A DNA stretch of 64,000 bases, taken from positions 1 to 64,000 of the forward strand of contig JAAZOD010000030.1 of the NCBI GenBank assembly GCA_012797975.1, in the 5' to 3' direction. This document shows, piece after piece, positions 1 to 6,487 of the stretch; position 1 is the first letter of the stretch, and each line of letters begins with the position of its first letter. The notes beneath the pieces were generated by a model. That model was not told where the DNA came from. It did no database searches and worked only from the letters and a program-made list of their open reading frames with translations. Made by a program: the position numbers and the translations under genes. Origin of the DNA: Pelolinea sp. Lineage in GTDB: Bacteria > Chloroflexota > Anaerolineae > Anaerolineales > Anaerolineaceae.

Positions 1-68
1 AGCAGGCGACTGTATTCCATATCGCGGGATGATTTGCTGTAGTTGTAATTCTCGATTTTCTTAAGCAT
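1..68 (-). CDS. N-terminus of an unrecognised protein (runs off left edge)
   Basis: Only 22 complete codons are visible, beginning MLKKIENYNYSKSSRDMEYS; the rest lies outside the window. The start is chosen because an AGGAG ribosome binding site sits just upstream on the minus strand (plus-strand 77-81). It is the last visible gene of a leftward cassette with the 35-aa peptide, the NHLP-like peptide and DUF5317. The visible part is polar, with no signal peptide, and gives no family clue. Confidence 0.5.
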   Translation of the reverse strand, partial: MLKKIENYNYSKSSRDMEYSRL

Positions 69-97
69 GGTTTTCTACTCCTAAAAAGGTTGATGAA

Positions 98-205
98 TTA
101 GCGACCGATGCCGATGGTGGCGTTGGGGGCGCCAGCGGCCAGAACGAACAGGGCGATGGTGAGGATGGCGACGAGCAGATTGATTTTGTGGGTCAGGTGT
201 TTCAT
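98..205 (-). CDS. 35-aa hydrophobic micropeptide, candidate secreted or membrane peptide
   Basis: This short gene starts MKHLTHKINLLVAILTIALF and ends in APNATIGIGR. It has a basic N-terminus, one hydrophobic segment of about 18 residues (residues 9-26) with an LAAGA end that resembles a signal peptidase site, and a tail of about nine residues. A strong AAAGGAG site lies upstream of the ATG, so it is probably translated. It sits 18 bp after the NHLP-like gene and 29 bp before the next start, which suggests one operon. I do not recognise the family. The layout would fit a secreted signalling or modified peptide, or a one-span membrane peptide; that is inference. Confidence 0.55.
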   Translation of the reverse strand: MKHLTHKINLLVAILTIALFVLAAGAPNATIGIGR

Positions 206-223
206 GTTTTTTCTCCTTTGAAT

Positions 224-475
224 TTAGAAACTTGATATTTTGGTGGCAAAATCCACCAGGTTGGATGCATGGATGGCCTCAATTTTTGCCAGTTCCTGCG
301 CATTCACTTGGAAATATTCATCATGGAATCCCGTTTCAATAGCACGCTGCGGGCAATCCAAGAGCAATTGACGGAAGGGCTCGTTGATAACTGCCGCACT
401 TAAAATGCGGCTCATTTCCGTGTTTTTGATTGGTTTTGTAGTGATGATGGGTTTGAGATTAAAGGTCCTTAACAT
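224..475 (-). CDS. NHLP/Os1348-like leader-type small protein
   Basis: This is an 83-aa acidic small protein. Residues about 22-80 carry the pattern typical of the nitrile-hydratase-like leader (NHLP, Os1348-type) clan: a helix reading ILSAAVINEPFRQLLLDCP, then a second region with EAIHASNLVDFATKI close to the C-terminus. In that clan such sequences are leaders of ribosomally made peptides, or stand-alone proteins of unknown function. There is no Gly-Gly leader end or Cys/Ser/Thr-rich core here, so it may not be a substrate itself. The start at 475 has a GGAGGAAAAGA site, and the gene overlaps the end of DUF5317 by 17 bp, which suggests translational coupling. The family call rests on pattern recognition only. 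Confidence 0.6.
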   Translation of the reverse strand: MLRTFNLKPIITTKPIKNTEMSRILSAAVINEPFRQLLLDCPQRAIETGFHDEYFQVNAQELAKIEAIHASNLVDFATKISSF

Positions 476-1061
476 TCTTTTCCTCCGTGGTTTTCCGCTG
501 AGAAGGTCCGCCCAGCGACCAGAGAAACAGAAATGCTCCCACGCTGATCAGAACATCCCCTGCGCTGAAAGCAGCCCGATAGTGTGTCCATTTTGGGAGC
601 AGAAAGATATCGGAGAGGAACCACAATTTCGTTTCTGCGGTCGTGAGCAGAATGTCTTTTCCAAATCCTACTCGCTCACCGATGGTGAGCGAAACTTGGG
701 TTCCGGGTTCGATTAATTGTTGGGCAGTTTCGGGGCTTAATGGCATGAAACCGTGATTCAGGATCATTACGAAAAAGTTCATCAGCAACCCCACCCCCAT
801 TGCCCACATGCCGGGTTGCTTTCGATTAAGCCAGACGAAGACGAGCAGAAGCAGTTGTGATCCAACCAGGATATACGGCATCCATGAATCGGGCATGCGT
901 TCTCTGGTGACCTGAAGCGACATGGCCAGATATTGGGGAAGAAATGCAGCAAAGACCAGCCACGCGCCATGAATATTGAGCGACATGAATTTCTCATGCC
1001 GGACCCATGAACGAATGAGAGCTGCGACAAAACCCGCTACAACGGCGACTAATAGGATCAT
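459..1061 (-). CDS. DUF5317 family membrane protein
   Basis: This is a 200-aa integral membrane protein with about five or six hydrophobic segments (the first at residues 1-15) and the motif NHGFMPLSP near residues 102-110. That motif resembles the N-G-x-MP-x-SP signature of DUF5317 proteins, which are known mainly from Chloroflexota and Firmicutes and have no assigned function. It is the first gene of the leftward cassette and overlaps the next small gene by 17 bp. The start ATG at 1061 has only a weak purine-rich site upstream. A role in exporting or sensing the downstream small peptides is possible but is inferred from position only. Confidence 0.65.
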   Translation of the reverse strand: MILLVAVVAGFVAALIRSWVRHEKFMSLNIHGAWLVFAAFLPQYLAMSLQVTRERMPDSWMPYILVGSQLLLLVFVWLNRKQPGMWAMGVGLLMNFFVMILNHGFMPLSPETAQQLIEPGTQVSLTIGERVGFGKDILLTTAETKLWFLSDIFLLPKWTHYRAAFSAGDVLISVGAFLFLWSLGGPSQRKTTEEKNVKDL

Positions 1062-1173
1062 GATATTAGATTACCCGCGTTTTCTAAAAACGAGCAAAGC
1101 AGTTTTGAAGATATCCTTCACTGCTTTCCTCAATTCCCGTTCGGATAGCACAAAATCATTCCTGTGCCTTTGT

Positions 1174-1206
1174 TAGCAATGCCCCCTGGTAGAGGGGGCA
1201 TTGCTA
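1174..1206. repeat. Perfect 14-bp inverted repeat with 5-nt loop
   Basis: TAGCAATGCCCCCT at 1174-1187 pairs exactly with AGGGGGCATTGCTA at 1193-1206 around the loop GGTAG. No T-run follows on either strand. The element lies between divergent genes, where a terminator would not be expected. It could be a 5'-UTR structure, an operator or a remnant of a small mobile element. Confidence 0.7.
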
Positions 1207-1310
1207 GGCGTTGAGGTAATTGTTCGGAGGGCATTTGATCAAAAACCTCAATTTCCTATATTATGAATTTGTTAAGACTGCAAAAGTGGCCTCAAATATG
1301 CTTAATTATG

Positions 1311-1322
1311 TCACATATGTGA
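1311..1322. promoter_or_regulatory. Candidate operator palindrome upstream of the sugar symporter
   Basis: TCACATATGTGA is a perfect 12-bp palindrome about 100 bp upstream of the symporter start. A second palindrome, TTCTATTAGAA, lies at 1360-1370. Either could bind a sugar-responsive repressor, but no regulator gene is adjacent. Confidence 0.3.
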
Positions 1323-1422
1323 AAATTAATTTCAACCAGTTTCAACGCAACAAAATTTTTTCTATTAGAATAAATCAGAACAGTTCTCCTGGAAACAAAT
1401 ACATCGACGTAAAGGAATAGCC

Positions 1423-2784
1423 ATGCAAAAGAAGATACCGCTCTTGACGAAGATTGTGTACGGCTCAGGTGATTTCGGGTACAGCATGACCAATTCGATC
1501 ATTGCTGCCTATTTTCTCTTGTTCCTGACGGATGTGGTTGGCATGTCACCGGCCGTGGCGGGAATCGCCATTCTGATCGGGCGCACGTGGGATTATATTA
1601 ACGACCCCTTGATCGGCAATATTTCCGATCGCACGAAATCGCGCTGGGGCCGCCGGCGGCCATTCTTGCTTTTTGGAGCGATTCCTTTTGCGGTCACCTT
1701 TGCGATGTTGTGGTATAAACCGGCTTTTACCAATCAGACAACGCTGGCGGTCTATTTTGCGCTGGCCTACATCCTGTATGATGCGGCCCAAACATTTGTG
1801 TTCATGCCTTATTTTGCCCTCACCCCGGATCTTACGGACGACTATGATGAAAGAACCTCACTGACCTCGTATCGAATGGTATACAACATTATCGGCGGGT
1901 TGGTGGCTTTCACATTGCCCTTGATGTTTGTGAAGAGTTTTTCGCCAGATAATTCCAGCCGTGTTTTTTCCATGGGTATTCTTTTCGGAATATTGAGCGC
2001 CATACCGCTCTTTTTTATTTTTCTGAAAACTCGCGAGAAAAACGTCACGGTGAAATATGAGAAGCCGGATATCTTCAACTCCTTGAAATTGGCTTTGAAG
2101 AACAGGCCTTTTGTTCTGGGCGCGGTTGTCTATCTGGCCACCTGGACCTCCATGAATGTTGTGCAAACCGTGCTGCTGTATTACGTGAAATATGTGCTTG
2201 GACGGGAGTCCATGAGCGATATTTTGATGGGCTTGATTTTCATTACAGCCATCTTTGCCTTGCCGTTGTGGAACTGGGTTTCAAAGAAACTGGATAAGCG
2301 CAAAGCGTATGCGCTGGGAATTTCTTTTTGGGCAATCGCACAGCTTCTGCTGATGAGTCTCAATGCCGGTTCGTCGACCATCTGGGTCATGGCGTTGTGT
2401 GTCATCGCCGGCATCGGCGTTTCCGCTGCGCATGTGCTGCCTTGGGCAATGATCCCGGATGCGATCGAGTATGGGGAGCTGAACACAGGGGAACGCCATG
2501 AAGGTGTCTTCTATTCCCTGGTCACCTTGATGGCAAAAGTGGCTTCTTCGATTGCCATTCCGCTGACGGCGTTTGTGCTGGAATTGACGGACTATGTTCC
2601 CAATTCGGCCACCCAGCCCCAAACTGCATTGAATGGTATTCGCTTTCTCATGGGCCCGGTTCCGGCAATTTTGCTGATTGTTGGCATTGTGTTTGCCCTG
2701 CGTTACCCGCTTGAACGGAAGGAATTCACTGCCATCGTGGAAAAACTGAACAAAAAACGCGCTTCGGAGAATGACCTGCAATAA
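1423..2784 (+). CDS. GPH-family sugar:cation symporter (MelB/UidB-like)
   Basis: This is a 453-aa, 12-span transporter of the major facilitator superfamily, close to the glycoside-pentoside-hexuronide:cation symporters. The N-terminus KIVYGSGDFGYSMTNSIIA (residues about 10-28), the helix-2/3 loop DYINDPLIGNISDRTKSRWGRRRPF with its Asp and Arg cluster, and the later PDAIEYGE motif are family hallmarks. In the family, import of a glycoside is coupled to Na+ or H+, with Asp residues in helices 2 and 4 binding the cation. The ATG has an AAAGGAA site. No glycosidase is adjacent, so the substrate cannot be inferred. A strong terminator follows directly. Confidence 0.88.
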   Translation: MQKKIPLLTKIVYGSGDFGYSMTNSIIAAYFLLFLTDVVGMSPAVAGIAILIGRTWDYINDPLIGNISDRTKSRWGRRRPFLLFGAIPFAVTFAMLWYKPAFTNQTTLAVYFALAYILYDAAQTFVFMPYFALTPDLTDDYDERTSLTSYRMVYNIIGGLVAFTLPLMFVKSFSPDNSSRVFSMGILFGILSAIPLFFIFLKTREKNVTVKYEKPDIFNSLKLALKNRPFVLGAVVYLATWTSMNVVQTVLLYYVKYVLGRESMSDILMGLIFITAIFALPLWNWVSKKLDKRKAYALGISFWAIAQLLLMSLNAGSSTIWVMALCVIAGIGVSAAHVLPWAMIPDAIEYGELNTGERHEGVFYSLVTLMAKVASSIAIPLTAFVLELTDYVPNSATQPQTALNGIRFLMGPVPAILLIVGIVFALRYPLERKEFTAIVEKLNKKRASENDLQ

Positions 2785-2815
2785 AGAACCCTGATCCATA
2801 TCAGAATGGTGAACC

Positions 2816-2860
2816 ATAAAAAATGACGTCGGCTGTTTTGATGCCGACGTCATTTTTTTG
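2816..2860. terminator. Bidirectional intrinsic terminator
   Basis: TGACGTCGGC at 2824-2833 pairs with GCCGACGTCA at 2843-2852, followed by seven T and preceded by an A-run. It therefore works in both directions and separates the convergent symporter and holin-like genes. Confidence 0.9.
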
Positions 2861-2884
2861 TTGAGGAAGGATGCTGTCTGCCGC

Positions 2885-3256
2885 TCACGCCGGTTCATCT
2901 TTGATGAACAGGTTGGCAAAAATGGAAACCATGCTGACGATCAAAGAACCCAGCAGGGCTGACCAAAAATCATCCACGTAAAATCCGACCTGGAACCAGT
3001 TTACCGCGATGCTGCTGGCGATCATGAAAGAAACCGCGTTGATGATGAGGGTGAACAAACCCAGGGTCAAAATAATGAGGGGGCAGGACATCACTTTCAA
3101 GATGGGACGGATCACCGCGTTCACCAAACCCAGGATGATCGCCATGACGGCGTAGATTTTCCAGGCATCCGGGCTGTCAACATGGATCCCCGGCACCAAA
3201 TAAGCGGCTGCAAATAATGAGAGGGAAGTCACAATCCAGCGAATGATCAATTTCAT
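2885..3256 (-). CDS. Phage-holin-4_2 / YvlD-type membrane protein
   Basis: This is a 123-aa protein with four hydrophobic segments and the family pattern VPGIHV (residues 21-26), AIILGLVNAVIRPILKV (residues about 39-55) and LGLFTLIINAVSFMIAS (about 65-82). Family members of about 110-125 aa are widespread single-gene membrane proteins. They are called holin-like but are mostly linked to envelope stress in Gram-positive bacteria. It is a monocistronic minus-strand gene ending on the shared terminator. Function here is unknown. Confidence 0.82.
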   Translation of the reverse strand: MKLIIRWIVTSLSLFAAAYLVPGIHVDSPDAWKIYAVMAIILGLVNAVIRPILKVMSCPLIILTLGLFTLIINAVSFMIASSIAVNWFQVGFYVDDFWSALLGSLIVSMVSIFANLFIKDEPA

Positions 3257-3463
3257 TTTTTACTCCTTAATCCTTGTCCGGCTTTTTGTCATGTCCAAGT
3301 TTATGATAGTCTAAAGTTTTAACGAAATCCAGTAAGAAAAGTTTTCTTTTGTATGTCTTCTGGCTGTCATTTTGAAGGTGGTTTGGATGCCATCTGCAAA
3401 AAAAGCAAACAACGGGTAGAATAAGAACAGAATGACAATACGAATGGTACAGGAATAGAGAAA

Positions 3464-3712
3464 ATGTCGGTGATTAATAAGAAGAACAAATATTTTATCG
3501 GTGCTGCAGTTTTTTTGATTGCTGTGTTCAGCTTTGTCAACGGTGATGGGTACAGCGTGGCTGCCTTGCTGTGTGTGCTTGCCAGTGTTCTTACCTCTTT
3601 TGATAAAGAGGATACCGCGGTTAAAAATCCCCGCCTTATGCAGGCGGTCAACCTGGCGGGTTTTGTTCTGGCAGCGCTGATCTGGCTTGCTAAAATCTAT
3701 CTGAACAAATAA
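3464..3712 (+). CDS. Small two-span membrane protein, unrecognised
   Basis: This 82-aa protein has a basic N-terminus (NKKNKY), hydrophobic segments at about residues 11-27 and 31-43, a charged loop (DKEDTAVKNPR) and a third hydrophobic stretch at 60-77. A GGAATAGAG site precedes the ATG. It lies 18 bp before the next plus-strand gene, so the two may be cotranscribed. I do not recognise the family. Confidence 0.55.
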   Translation: MSVINKKNKYFIGAAVFLIAVFSFVNGDGYSVAALLCVLASVLTSFDKEDTAVKNPRLMQAVNLAGFVLAALIWLAKIYLNK

Positions 3713-3730
3713 TTCGAACGAATTGGACCT

Positions 3731-4315
3731 ATGCAGTGGAAATTGGGAACCTACCAAGTTGGGAACGCGTGGAGATCACAACAGGATATGTTCAAACTGC
3801 TGGTTACCCATTTCCGTCGTTATCATCTCATGGAAATCCAGGATGTTTATAAGCTGATCTACCAGGGTGTGTGCGGGTCTTCGCATATTCTTCAGTCTTC
3901 CTCTTCCAATTTTGAAGCCGCCCTGAAGCAGGAATTTGATGGGTTGGAAGCGAATAATTCCCTGCCTCTTTGGGAATCCATCCATCCCGAGGGAAAGATC
4001 GTAAGGGTAAATCTGGCTGCTTATAAACACCAATCCCACAAGATTGAGCGGCTTTCCACTCTGTGCCTGTGGACGGCGGAAGTGTCGGCATCGACCAAAG
4101 ATAATTATGATGATATTTCCATCGCATTGAATACATTCTACAAACTATGCAAAAGCCGCAAGATCCCGAAATTCACCCCTCTGGAAATAGAAAGATATCA
4201 GAAATGGGTGGAGGAAAATAAATTTCCTATGGTGCATCATTCTGATGTCTTTCAAATGAATTACACCCCCCATTACCGCCTGGTGCACCGGGAATTTCTG
4301 TCGATCCTTTTTTAG
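3731..4315 (+). CDS. Conserved-looking hypothetical protein
   Basis: This is a 194-aa soluble protein rich in aromatic residues, with motifs LLVTHFRRYHLMEIQDVYKL near residues 23-42 and QGVCGSSHIL. The pattern 'region-x-L-x-D-x-Y-K-L-x-x-Q-x-x-G-x-x-H' is reminiscent of an uncharacterised bacterial family, but no function is known to me. An alternative start at 3789 (MFKLLVTHF) is possible, because neither candidate has a strong ribosome binding site. The gene ends convergently with the flavoprotein gene, overlapping it by 4 bp. Confidence 0.6.
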   Translation: MQWKLGTYQVGNAWRSQQDMFKLLVTHFRRYHLMEIQDVYKLIYQGVCGSSHILQSSSSNFEAALKQEFDGLEANNSLPLWESIHPEGKIVRVNLAAYKHQSHKIERLSTLCLWTAEVSASTKDNYDDISIALNTFYKLCKSRKIPKFTPLEIERYQKWVEENKFPMVHHSDVFQMNYTPHYRLVHREFLSILF

Positions 4316-5526
4316 CTTGTAATAGCTGACTGCACTCCGTGCGCGGCCAGCAGGGCGGAAAGGAAAGCCCAGTGCAAATTGAATCCGCCGCATGGTCCCA
4401 GCACGTTGAGTATCTCGCCGGCAAAAAATAGGCCGGGGCAGATGCGCGATTCCATGGTAGAGGGGTCAACCTCCGCAAGCGGGATCCCTCCAACGGATGC
4501 CTGGGCGAATTTGAAACCGCGCACCCCTTTCACCCGAAGACGTTGATCTCGCGTTGCCTTGAGCAGAAGCTCTTTCTGCTGAGGGGTAAGGGTATGGCAT
4601 GCGTTCACTTGCCCCAATCCCGTCTGTTTGAGAAAGAAGTCGACAATTTTGGCAGGGAAGTAACCCTTGAGAAGGGTGGTAGGGGATAGGTTTTGCAGTG
4701 CCGGATTGGCCAGGGCACTGCGCAAACCATCCGCACAACGTGGTGCAAAGTTGATCCGCAGGGAGTATTCCTCGGATTTTTGCGGGTCGAGGAAATGACT
4801 GATATCCATGACCCCGGGACCATTGAGCCCCCATTGGGTGATGATGATGTTTCCAACAGTGGCGGCGATTTCTTGCTCACCATGCAGCAGATGGACCTCT
4901 GCGTCCAGGCGTACCCCCTGCAGCTTGTGGAAAGGGAGCGGATCGGTTTCAATGGGGGTCAGCGCCGGTCGGACGGGAAGAATGCGATGCCCCATGTCTT
5001 CCAGCGCTTTGTATAGTTCGCCGCGCGCTCCCAATTGGGGGTTGGCAGGACTGCCGCAGGTGACGATGAGCTTGTCGACCGGGTGGGGCTTGCTGCGGTC
5101 GGAAGGGAAAAGCAGAAAGCCGTTCCCTTGTTTTTGAATATCGGTGATGAGCGTGTTGTGAAACAGGGAAATCCCCTGCAGGTTATTTACCAGGATGTCG
5201 ACCACATTCGCTGCCGAATACGAGAGCGGATAGACCCAGCCATCCTCGCTGGCAGCGCTGGGGATGCCGATCTCTTCCAGGGCTTGCAAAACTTTTGCAT
5301 TGGGGATGGCTTCAAAACAGGTTCCCAATGCATGGCCGTCATCGGTAAAATACGCTTTGGCGTTTGCATGCTGGTTGGAAATGTTGCAGCGTCCGGCGCC
5401 GGTTGCGCTGAGTTTTCGTCCCAGGTCGGTATTGGCATCGAAGATTTGTATCTCCGCATTGCATTTGCGGCTTTGAATGGCTGCCATCATCCCGGCTGCA
5501 CCGCCACCAATGATTCCTATCAGCAT
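4312..5526 (-). CDS. BaiN/HI0933-type NAD(P)/FAD-dependent oxidoreductase
   Basis: This is a 404-aa flavoprotein. The N-terminal dinucleotide-binding motif IGIIGGGAAGMMAAIQS (residues 3-19), the LGRKLSATGAGRCNISN motif around residues 35-51 and the C-terminal FFAGEILNVLGPCGGFNLHWAF are diagnostic of the HI0933/YhiN/BaiN family. Family length is about 400 aa, so it looks complete. Some members reduce carbon-carbon double bonds in anaerobes (BaiN in bile-acid dehydroxylation); most are uncharacterised. The gene is monocistronic. Confidence 0.88.
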   Translation of the reverse strand: MLIGIIGGGAAGMMAAIQSRKCNAEIQIFDANTDLGRKLSATGAGRCNISNQHANAKAYFTDDGHALGTCFEAIPNAKVLQALEEIGIPSAASEDGWVYPLSYSAANVVDILVNNLQGISLFHNTLITDIQKQGNGFLLFPSDRSKPHPVDKLIVTCGSPANPQLGARGELYKALEDMGHRILPVRPALTPIETDPLPFHKLQGVRLDAEVHLLHGEQEIAATVGNIIITQWGLNGPGVMDISHFLDPQKSEEYSLRINFAPRCADGLRSALANPALQNLSPTTLLKGYFPAKIVDFFLKQTGLGQVNACHTLTPQQKELLLKATRDQRLRVKGVRGFKFAQASVGGIPLAEVDPSTMESRICPGLFFAGEILNVLGPCGGFNLHWAFLSALLAAHGVQSAITS

Positions 5527-5634
5527 TCCTTTCTCTCCATTCTTGTTGTATGATAAAAAGAAACGTCAAAATTCGCACAAAATTGCAGAATGTATTAGAA
5601 TTAAGCAATTTCGTTAATTTTTCAGGAGGTTAGC

Positions 5635-6399
5635 ATGGAAAAGCACATTTATCTGTCTCTCTTGCCTGAAGCCTTGCTCGTTTCAATGTTAACACCAGAA
5701 GAGTTTGGTGTCTATTATGCAGTTGGGTCGTTAAAGAAATCGCGTGGTCAGGCGATTTTTTTTGAAGTTGATCCCGATTTTCGTTCCAACGAATTCCAAA
5801 TCGAAGAAGCGCTCAAACGCTGTGTCCCCCATGAAGACGGAACCCCCAAACGCTCCCTGTATGTTTCTGTCTATCGTGCCTTAGAGCGCATTCCTCTCAA
5901 AGCGTTGCGGAAACTGTTCCTCGTTACCCAGGATGGTCGAACGCTGGGGCTGGAGAAGAGCACGCAACTGCCCAAAGTGGATGAGGGGATGCATCTTTAC
6001 CGGGAGATCACCCCGGTCAATCCGCTGGTCGCCAGTACGCTCGATCCCCAGGCATTTTATGAATTGATCGTGCGGAATCCCACCAGTTTGATCAAATTAC
6101 CGGCAGTCTGCTTTGCTGAGCTGAAATTAGGCGCATTGGCCGAAGATCCACAAAATGGTGACATCGGGGATCTGCCGTATGAGAATATTTATCATATTCG
6201 CGATTGCCTGCTGGAACTGCGCACAAAGTTCGTTCATTCCAAAATGGTTGATCGCACACCTTCCGGGGGTATTCCGTATCGCACCATTAAGAATGGTTTC
6301 TTTGTCGGAAATGAGAAAGAGCTTGTGTATTATCCCATCCCAGGCCAGGAGGAGCTAATGAAAGAACACTACTCCTGGTGGCGATCCGCAAGTTTCTAA
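5635..6399 (+). CDS. Hypothetical soluble protein
   Basis: This is a 254-aa protein with no signal peptide or membrane span. The ATG has an excellent AGGAGG site. Recognisable features are only an N-terminal YLSLLPEALLVSMLTPEEFGVYYA segment and many charged residues. I do not recognise the family. It stands alone between a divergent flavoprotein gene and the pyrophosphatase gene. Confidence 0.6.
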   Translation: MEKHIYLSLLPEALLVSMLTPEEFGVYYAVGSLKKSRGQAIFFEVDPDFRSNEFQIEEALKRCVPHEDGTPKRSLYVSVYRALERIPLKALRKLFLVTQDGRTLGLEKSTQLPKVDEGMHLYREITPVNPLVASTLDPQAFYELIVRNPTSLIKLPAVCFAELKLGALAEDPQNGDIGDLPYENIYHIRDCLLELRTKFVHSKMVDRTPSGGIPYRTIKNGFFVGNEKELVYYPIPGQEELMKEHYSWWRSASF

Positions 6400-6487
6400 G
6401 GCCATAAAAGTTTGACCTTACTAGCTGGGATTTCCAGATGGGTGACGTATGGGTTTTTTTAAATCATTTTTTATAGAAGGAGTTTTT

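Larger units (their letters stand above)
1062..1422. other. Divergent intergenic region with several palindromes
   Basis: This 361-bp gap separates the leftward DUF5317 cassette from the rightward sugar symporter, so it must hold both promoters. It contains a perfect 14-bp-arm hairpin at 1174-1206, a perfect 12-bp palindrome TCACATATGTGA at 1311-1322 and an 11-bp palindrome TTCTATTAGAA at 1360-1370. The right half is AT-rich. A 66-codon open frame at 1220-1420 has no convincing ribosome binding site and is not called. Confidence 0.5.

Noticed and set aside
1220-1420. 66-codon frame upstream of the symporter
   Set aside because: It is AT-rich, has no convincing ribosome binding site and fills a promoter region with palindromes.
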